Under the pieces are notes generated by a model. The model was not told the origin of the DNA and made no database searches. It saw only the letters and a program-made list of their open reading frames with translations. From contig CAJUGD010000057.1 of the NCBI GenBank assembly GCA_910586205.1, forward strand, positions 1 to 11,808: a stretch of DNA of 11,808 bases. Reading direction: 5' to 3'. Numbering within the stretch: position 1 is the stretch's first letter; every line of letters starts with the position of its first letter. Below, piece after piece: positions 6,903 to 11,808 of the stretch. A program made the translations under genes and the position numbers. The stretch is from an uncultured Lachnospiraceae bacterium (GTDB lineage: Bacteria > Bacillota > Clostridia > Lachnospirales > Lachnospiraceae).

Positions 6903-7526
6903 ATGATCAGGAATATTGTGTTTGATATGGGAAAAGTGCTTGTGGGATATGATGCCATGCGGGTGTGTGAGCATTTTATTGAAGATGCCCATGACAGGAA
7001 GCGTGTGCACACAGCCGTATTTGTGTCCCCGGAATGGCTGATGATGGATATGGGACTTTTGACAGACGAGAGAGCGCTGACATCCATCTGTGCCCGGCTG
7101 CCCCAAAGGCTTCATGAGGCAGCGTCACTATGTTTGGAACAGTGGCATGAATACTGTATGTGGACTTACTCAGAAATGGGGCCGGTTATAAGAGCGCTGA
7201 AAGAGCAGGGGTTTGGGATCTATCTGTGTTCCAATGCGGCGATTCGTCTGTTGGATTGCTATCAGAAGGTAATTCCGGCATGGGATTGTTTTGATGGTTT
7301 GCTGTTTTCGGCTGAGGTCAAATGTATGAAGCCGCAAAAGGAAATCTATTATCATTTGTTTGAGCGGTTTGGGTTAAATCCAAAGGAATGCTATTTTATT
7401 GATGATGTGCCGGAGAATATTGAAGGGGCCCGTGCATGTGGAATGGATGGATATTGTTTTAAGGATGGGAATTTTGAGAAGCTGAAGAAAGTGCTAAACG
7501 GATTGACAGGAGAAAGGGCGCTATGA
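6903..7526 (+). CDS. HAD-superfamily hydrolase (YihX-like phosphatase)
   Basis: 207 residues from ATG 6903, with AGGGAGAG at 6891-6898 just upstream; an in-frame ATG at 6846 lacks an RBS and would put extra residues before the core beta strand. HAD motifs are in order: motif I IVFDMGKVLVGYD with nucleophile Asp8, motif II LCSNAA with Ser110 and Asn111, motif III MKPQKEIYYHL with Lys143, and motif IV YFIDDVPENIEGA with Asp167 and Asp168. The cap is helical (residues about 16-95), as in subfamily I. The DxG form of motif I, rather than DxD, is shared with YihX-type sugar-phosphate phosphatases, as I recall that family. A small phosphorylated metabolite is the likely substrate; which one cannot be told. 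Its stop overlaps the next start (ATGA at 7523-7526), so it is translationally coupled to the aminopeptidase. It is cytoplasmic, having no signal or membrane segment. Confidence 0.88.
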   Translation: MIRNIVFDMGKVLVGYDAMRVCEHFIEDAHDRKRVHTAVFVSPEWLMMDMGLLTDERALTSICARLPQRLHEAASLCLEQWHEYCMWTYSEMGPVIRALKEQGFGIYLCSNAAIRLLDCYQKVIPAWDCFDGLLFSAEVKCMKPQKEIYYHLFERFGLNPKECYFIDDVPENIEGARACGMDGYCFKDGNFEKLKKVLNGLTGERAL

Positions 7527-8854
7527 TAAAGGAAAAAGACATGTTTGAAGAAATCAACCAGGAGCTGATGGCATTTCTGGATGGGAGTCCTACCAGCTTT
7601 CATGCTGTGGAGAATATGAAAAGGATGCTGGACAAAGCAGGTTTTCACAGGCTTTTGGAGGGAAAGCGCTGGGAGCTTGAAAGGGGAGCTGGATATTATG
7701 TGACAAGAAATGATTCCTCCTTGATTGCCTTTCGGATTCCGGATAAGGATTATGTGGGATTTCAGATTATGGCTGGTCACAGTGACTCTCCGGCGCTGAA
7801 GCTTAAAGCCAACGCAGAGCTTGTGGTGGAAAAGAAATATGTCAGGCTTAATGTGGAGAAATATGGCGGTATGCTTTGTGCGCCATGGCTGGATCGTCCG
7901 CTTTCCATAGCCGGACGGGTGGCAGTGCGTACCTTGGATGGAGTGGCTTCCAGACTGGTCAATGTGGATCGGGATCTGCTGATTATACCCAACCTGGCTA
8001 TTCATATGAATCGGAAGGCGAATGAAGGATATGAGTTTAATGCACAGAGGGATTTATTGCCGTTATTCGGCGGAGGAGAGGCAAAGGATGGATTTTTGAA
8101 GCTGGTTGCAGAGGAAGCGGGGGTGAAGGCAGAGGAAATACTGGATGTAGATCTGTTTTTATACAATCGGATGAAAAGCACTGTATTAGGCATGAATCGG
8201 GAGTTCATTGCAGCTCCGCGGCTGGATGATCTTCAATGTGTATTTGCGTCTTTGAAAGGCTTTTTGGCAGCAGAACCGGGACACAGCGTACCGGTGCATT
8301 GTGTGTTGGATAATGAGGAGGTGGGAAGCAGTACCAAGCAGGGAGCAGATTCCACATTTCTGAGGGATGTGCTGCAGAGGATAAATTCTGCCATGGGGCG
8401 TAATTCGGAGGAATATCTGACTGCTTTGGCCTCTAGCTTTATGGTGTCAGCGGATAATGCTCACAGTGTTCATCCGAACCAGCCAGATAAGGCAGATCCA
8501 GGAAACCGCCCGTTTATGAATGAGGGAATTGTGATTAAGTACAGTGCCAATCAGAAATATACTACTGATGCGATCTCGGGGGCAGTGTTTAAGGCAATCT
8601 GTGAAAGAGCAGAGGTTCCGTATCAGGTGTTTTTTAACCGTTCAGACATGGTGGGGGGATCTACACTAGGCAATATATCAAACTCTCAAGTTGCGGTGAA
8701 TACGGTGGATATCGGTTTGCCTCAGTTAGCTATGCATTCTTGTTATGAGACGGCTGGGGCAAAGGACACCTGGTATCTGGCTGAAGCTGCCAGGGTGCTG
8801 TATTCTTCATCCGTGTGTGGGGACGGAGATGGAGCGTATCATATGCTCTGGTAA
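7523..8854 (+). CDS. M18-family zinc aminopeptidase (aspartyl aminopeptidase-like)
   Basis: 443 residues, a normal length for the family. M18 signatures carry the expected dinuclear metal site: AGHSDSPALKLK with His86, APRLDDLQ with Asp235 (bridging), DNEEVGSSTKQGA with Glu265 and Glu266 (catalytic base and ligand), SADNAHSVHP with Asp311, and AMHSCYETAGAKD with His405. By family knowledge these are cytoplasmic, multimeric enzymes that remove N-terminal residues, acidic ones preferred in characterised members, and take part in peptide turnover. No signal peptide is seen. The start overlaps the HAD stop by four bases, with AGGAG at 7508-7512 spaced 10 bases; a second Met at residue 7 is a weaker alternative. 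No terminator is evident directly after the stop. Residue assignments come from motif recognition, not alignment. Confidence 0.93.
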   Translation: MIKEKDMFEEINQELMAFLDGSPTSFHAVENMKRMLDKAGFHRLLEGKRWELERGAGYYVTRNDSSLIAFRIPDKDYVGFQIMAGHSDSPALKLKANAELVVEKKYVRLNVEKYGGMLCAPWLDRPLSIAGRVAVRTLDGVASRLVNVDRDLLIIPNLAIHMNRKANEGYEFNAQRDLLPLFGGGEAKDGFLKLVAEEAGVKAEEILDVDLFLYNRMKSTVLGMNREFIAAPRLDDLQCVFASLKGFLAAEPGHSVPVHCVLDNEEVGSSTKQGADSTFLRDVLQRINSAMGRNSEEYLTALASSFMVSADNAHSVHPNQPDKADPGNRPFMNEGIVIKYSANQKYTTDAISGAVFKAICERAEVPYQVFFNRSDMVGGSTLGNISNSQVAVNTVDIGLPQLAMHSCYETAGAKDTWYLAEAARVLYSSSVCGDGDGAYHMLW

Positions 8855-8944
8855 ATCGGACAAAGTCAGCGGCTGGTCAAATGTCAGTAATTATGGAAGC
8901 TCCAGTAGTTAGCGAAATATTCGCAGCAGTCGGAAAAACAGCAG

Positions 8945-9042
8945 GTTGGCAAACACCCAAGAAATCGTTGTAAACCAGCGTGTTGGCAAACACCCAAGAA
9001 ATCGTTGCAAACCAGCGTGTTGGCAAACATCCAAGAAATCGT
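8945..9042. repeat. 37-base tandem repeat, about 2.6 copies
   Basis: Copies begin at 8945, 8982 and 9019. Each starts GTTGGCAAACACCCAAGAAA, continues TCGTTG(T/C)AAAC and ends CAGCGT. Copies 1 and 2 differ at one base (T/C at unit position 27). Copy 3 has one change (ACATCC) and decays after base 24. Each unit also holds an internal echo: GTTGGCAAAC at unit position 1 and GTTGYAAAC at position 23, so the motif recurs at alternating steps of 22 and 15 bases. The period is not a multiple of three, which argues against coding. Confidence 0.92.
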
Positions 9043-9100
9043 CAAAATGCAGCGGTCAATTAAAAGCCAATAATCATCAAAAAGGGCAGTAATCCAGGGA

Positions 9101-9134
9101 AGGGCAGCAATGTCAAGGACAGGAGGGCTGCTTT
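9101..9134 (+). other. Nested hairpin: weak terminator or leader structure
   Basis: AGGGCAGC 9101-9108 pairs with GCTGCTTT 9127-9134 (8 pairs, two of them G.U). TGTC 9111-9114 pairs with GACA 9118-9121 inside it. Only three Ts follow, so it is poor as a terminator. The GGAGG at 9122-9126 lies unpaired inside the structure, immediately before its right arm. Confidence 0.3.
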
Positions 9135-9135
9135 A

Positions 9136-9240
9136 ATGAAAAGAAATTCTGACGATAGGATTAGGATAAAGGGGTTGATAATTTCCAGAGAAGGAAGTAT
9201 GATAATTCCTACTAAATACTGTTATCCTGTAACGATTTAA
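9136..9240 (+). CDS. Possible small ORF of 34 residues
   Basis: ATG 9136 to TAA 9238-9240, with a good RBS (GGAGG 9122-9126, 9-base spacing). The peptide begins MKRNSDDRIRIKG and ends TKYCYPVTI; it is basic with a short hydrophobic patch and matches nothing I know. Against it, the strong promoter at 9175-9203 lies inside the frame and no promoter is seen upstream, so the frame may be fortuitous. It could be a short peptide gene or a relic of a longer one. Confidence 0.3.
   Translation: MKRNSDDRIRIKGLIISREGSMIIPTKYCYPVTI
9175..9203 (+). promoter_or_regulatory. Sigma-A promoter for the MMPL transporter gene
   Basis: TTGATA 9175-9180, exactly 17 bases, TATGAT 9198-9203: five of six matches in each hexamer. 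Transcription would start near 9210, leaving a leader of roughly 148 bases before ATG 9358 that contains the palindrome at 9316-9330. Confidence 0.7.
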
Positions 9241-9315
9241 GAAAAGCGGGAATGGCGGCGGTATTCTTACAGAAGAACCTGCAGTCTGTCGGGAAGGGAT
9301 GATGGAAGGCAATGG

Positions 9316-9330
9316 TCCGGAATTTCCGGA
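9316..9330. promoter_or_regulatory. 15-base perfect palindrome, candidate operator
   Basis: TCCGGAA-T-TTCCGGA: two 7-base arms around a single T, 27 bases before the transporter start. The form fits a dimeric repressor site such as those near many efflux genes. No regulator gene is visible in the window, so this is a candidate only. Confidence 0.45.
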
Positions 9331-9357
9331 TTGCTGCAGAGAAAGTGGAGAGGAAGG

Positions 9358-11808
9358 ATGGAAGGAGCAGAAACAAGCGTTATGGAACACAAAATTGACC
9401 GCAGTAATTTTATGATGCAGCTAGCTGCTTTTGTGGTGAATAAACGAAATGCATTTGTGGTTTTGTTTATAATTGCATGTATTTATTGCTTGACGACCCT
9501 TAACCGGGCAAAGGTGAACACGGAGCTGACGGACTATCTGCCTGATACGACGGAGACCCGGCAGGGGCTGGACATTATGGATCAGGAGTTTCTGACCTTT
9601 GGTTCGGCAAAGATTTTGGTAACGAATATTACATATGAAAAGGCTCTTGAGGAGGCAAAGGCTCTTGAGGAGATCCGTGGTATTTCCTCTGTCAGCTTTT
9701 TTGATTGGGAGAAAGCGGATGATACTTATAAGGATGATGTGATTCAGGATTATTATAAAGACGCCTGTGCTCTTTTTACTCTGACTTTTGAGGAGGAAGA
9801 AGATACAGAGCTTTCGCAGAAAGCGATTGCAAATGTAAGGGAGCAGCTAAAGGACTACCAGGTGTTTTTTTATACTACTGTAGACAAGGATGACAATGCG
9901 GCGCTGAAGCAGGATATGAAGGGAATTTTGGCCGTGGCGGCTGCTATTATCCTGTTAGTGCTGCTTTTTACATCCAGTACTTACATGGAAATCGTTATTT
10001 TTACGATTACATTTATTGTTGCAATCGTGTTGAATACAGGAACCAATTTTTGGTTTGGGGAGATTTCCTTTGTGACCAATGCAGTGGCAGCCGTGCTGCA
10101 GCTTGCCTTGTCTATTGATTATGCCATCATTTTATTCCACCGTTTTATGGAGGAGCATGAGACAAAGGAGACTATAGAGGCAGTTACCGTGGCATTAAGC
10201 AAAGCCATTCCGGAGATATCTTCCAGCAGTCTTACAACGGTGTCCGGTATGGTGGCTCTGATGCTGATGCAGTTCGGAATCGGAATGGATTTGGGGCGTG
10301 TTTTGACAAAAGCGATTGTATTCAGTTTGATTACGGTTTTCTTTTTAATGCCGGCCATGATTGTAATGTCCTCCAAATGGATTGAAAAGACCGTACATCG
10401 CAGCTTTGTCCCTTCCATTCGGGGATGGGGCAAGCTGGTAGTTAAGACCCGCTTTCTGGTGCTTCCGATTTTTGTGGTTTTGATGGCAGCAGGGTGTGTT
10501 TTGTCTGCCCGCTGCGAGTATGTCTATGACCATGGATCCATTGAGTCTGATAAAATGAATGAGTATATGACTTCTAAGGTACGGATTGAAAAGACTTTTG
10601 AAGTGACGAATACCATGGCATTGGTGATACCTAAAGGAGATTATCAGAAAGAAGCAAGGATTATTGAGAGATTAGAGCAGGTAGAGAGGGTCGATACAGT
10701 ACTGGGCCTCAGCAGTATCGAAGTGGATGATGACGGAAAGTATATTCTGGTAAATGAACTGAATCCGCGGGAATTTGCAGAGGTGGCAGATGTGGACCTG
10801 GATTTGGTGCGTCTCCTTTACCGGTTTTATGCTATTGACAGAGAACAGTATGGAGCTTTTATGAAAAATCTGGATGATTACCGGATACCCATTATTGATA
10901 TGGTGGATTTTATCTATGATCAGAAGGAAAAGGGAGCTATTGATTTAGATGATGATCTGTCAGAGGATGTGGATGATCTGCATGAGGCGCTTACAAATGC
11001 CAGAAAGCAGTTGGAAGGGGAAAATTATTCCAGAATCGTGTTTACCATGACAGGACCCATTGAGGGAGAAGAAACCTTCCAAGTGATTGATCAGATCCGG
11101 AATATTGCCAGTGCTTATTATGATGAGGTTTATGTGGTAGGGGATTCTACCAGTGACTATGATTTAAGCAAATCTTTCCGGACAGATAATGTAAAGATCA
11201 GCGTTTTGACGGCATTGTTTGTGGGGATTATCCTGCTGTTTACTTTTCAGTCGGCCGGGCTTCCCATTATGCTGGTGCTTACCATACAGAGCAGCATCTG
11301 GATTAACTTTTCTATCCCTACCATTAAGGGCGGCACCATGTTTTTCTTAAGCTATCTGATAGTGAGCGCTATTCAGATGGGAGCTACCATTGACTATGCC
11401 ATTGTGATTACAAGCAGGTACATGGATTTGAGGAAAAACATTCAGGATCGGAGAATGGTGGTTGTGGAGGCTCTGAATCAGTCGTTTCCCACAATCGCTA
11501 CCTCGGGAACAATTCTTACCTGTGCAGGCTTTGCCGTGGGAAGACTTACTTCCAATGCGATCATTGCGTCTTTGGGAAAGGCATTGGGGGCAGGAACCCT
11601 TGTATCGATTATACTGGTTATGACTGTGCTTCCTCAGATTTTGCTTGTGTTTGATAAGGTAATTGATCGAACAGAATTTAACCGGGGGGCAGTAAAGCAG
11701 GATAAGGAGGCAAAGAAGGGGAATAAGGAAGAATCAGTGACAGATGATGCTATGCGCATAACAGAGGAAGATGGAGGCACCAAAACAGAAGAACAGGTGA
11801 CGGAGACA
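9358..11808 (+). CDS. MMPL/RND-superfamily membrane transporter, 3' end missing
   Basis: 817 codons are visible with no stop, so the gene continues past the right edge. ATG 9358 is preceded by GGAGAGG at 9347-9353; the frame is open back to 9241 but without another ATG. The layout is the duplicated RND fold. First half: TM1 at about residues 22-47, an extracytoplasmic domain at about 48-185, then a TM cluster at about 187-345 with LSIDYAIILFHRFMEE (Asp254). Second half: TM7 at about 366-386, a second soluble domain to about 608, and a TM cluster at about 611-765 with GATIDYAIVITSRYMD (Asp679). The paired DYA motifs are the MMPL signature and are linked to proton-driven export of lipids, hydrophobic compounds or drugs. 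The substrate is unknown. After TM12 comes a charged Lys/Glu/Asp tail that is still open at the edge. An in-frame 18-base duplication encodes KALEEA-KALEEI at residues 95-106. Confidence 0.92.
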   Translation, partial: MEGAETSVMEHKIDRSNFMMQLAAFVVNKRNAFVVLFIIACIYCLTTLNRAKVNTELTDYLPDTTETRQGLDIMDQEFLTFGSAKILVTNITYEKALEEAKALEEIRGISSVSFFDWEKADDTYKDDVIQDYYKDACALFTLTFEEEEDTELSQKAIANVREQLKDYQVFFYTTVDKDDNAALKQDMKGILAVAAAIILLVLLFTSSTYMEIVIFTITFIVAIVLNTGTNFWFGEISFVTNAVAAVLQLALSIDYAIILFHRFMEEHETKETIEAVTVALSKAIPEISSSSLTTVSGMVALMLMQFGIGMDLGRVLTKAIVFSLITVFFLMPAMIVMSSKWIEKTVHRSFVPSIRGWGKLVVKTRFLVLPIFVVLMAAGCVLSARCEYVYDHGSIESDKMNEYMTSKVRIEKTFEVTNTMALVIPKGDYQKEARIIERLEQVERVDTVLGLSSIEVDDDGKYILVNELNPREFAEVADVDLDLVRLLYRFYAIDREQYGAFMKNLDDYRIPIIDMVDFIYDQKEKGAIDLDDDLSEDVDDLHEALTNARKQLEGENYSRIVFTMTGPIEGEETFQVIDQIRNIASAYYDEVYVVGDSTSDYDLSKSFRTDNVKISVLTALFVGIILLFTFQSAGLPIMLVLTIQSSIWINFSIPTIKGGTMFFLSYLIVSAIQMGATIDYAIVITSRYMDLRKNIQDRRMVVVEALNQSFPTIATSGTILTCAGFAVGRLTSNAIIASLGKALGAGTLVSIILVMTVLPQILLVFDKVIDRTEFNRGAVKQDKEAKKGNKEESVTDDAMRITEEDGGTKTEEQVTET
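9640..9672 (+). repeat. 18-base in-frame tandem duplication inside the transporter gene
   Basis: AAGGCTCTTGAGGAG occurs at 9640-9654 and 9658-9672 with 15 of 15 bases identical and a period of 18. It encodes KALEEA then KALEEI in the first extracytoplasmic domain, adding about one and a half helical turns. Confidence 0.85.

Larger units (their letters stand above)
8855..9357. other. 503-base intergenic region with repeats and control elements
   Basis: No long reading frame is supported here. The region holds a 37-base tandem repeat (8945-9042), a short 18-base imperfect tandem (9082-9111, AAGGGCAGYAAT twice), a nested hairpin (9101-9134), a possible 34-residue ORF (9136-9240), a promoter (9175-9203) and a 15-base palindrome (9316-9330). 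Bases 8855-8944 show nothing definite. Confidence 0.7.

Noticed and set aside
7391..8005. Minus-strand frame of 204 codons
   Set aside because: It is antisense to well-recognised HAD and M18 motifs and shows no recognisable protein features.
8881..8973. 30-residue ORF running into the tandem repeat
   Set aside because: No ribosome binding site before its ATG, and the 37-base period shifts frame from copy to copy.
8945..9042. CRISPR array
   Set aside because: The 37-base units follow each other directly with no spacers between them, and no cas gene is nearby.
8945..9042. Catabolite-repression (cre) sites in the repeat
   Set aside because: TGTAAACCAGCGTG resembles the left half of a cre box, but the central CG and the right half do not match.
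9221..9233. GTTA-5-TAAC inverted repeat just after the transporter promoter
   Set aside because: Arms of four bases are expected by chance at this length.

Overview
The window looks like a chromosomal stretch from a Gram-positive anaerobe of the Clostridia, most likely Lachnospiraceae. The grounds are four secreted proteins built from choline/cell-wall-binding-type repeats (WYY...G motifs), strong GGAGG ribosome binding sites, sigma-A-type promoters, moderate GC and an M18 aminopeptidase of clostridial type. The genus cannot be named from sequence alone.

Layout. 1-1463: the 3' part of a large cell-wall-binding-repeat protein, closed by a rho-independent terminator. 1647-2931: a promoter and a second secreted repeat protein with an unrecognised middle region and an acidic Glu/Gln/Asn-rich tail. 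2941-2992: a two-tier hairpin terminator shared with a convergent small lipoprotein gene (3028-3528, minus strand). 3529-3810: a divergent AT-rich control region. 3811-5487: a multi-pass membrane protein of the O-antigen ligase/polymerase (Wzy_C) family, with its start revised downstream because a good promoter overlaps the longer frame. 5586-6149: a fully consensus promoter and a short repeat protein. 6309-6713: a second short repeat protein. 6903-8854: a translationally coupled pair, a HAD-family hydrolase and an M18 zinc aminopeptidase. 8855-9357: a 503-base gap with a 37-base tandem repeat, a possible 34-residue ORF, a promoter and a 15-base palindrome. 9358-11808: an MMPL/RND-family membrane transporter that runs off the window.

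How the parts may work together. The left 6.7 kb is a cell-surface region: secreted wall-binding proteins without visible catalytic domains surround one polymer ligase/polymerase-like membrane protein and one lipoprotein. A shared role in building or decorating a surface glycopolymer is reasonable but is inference; no glycosyltransferase, flippase or sortase gene is visible here. Each surface gene seems to have its own promoter, so this is a cluster rather than one operon. The HAD-aminopeptidase pair looks like ordinary metabolism. The MMPL transporter has its own promoter and a candidate operator.
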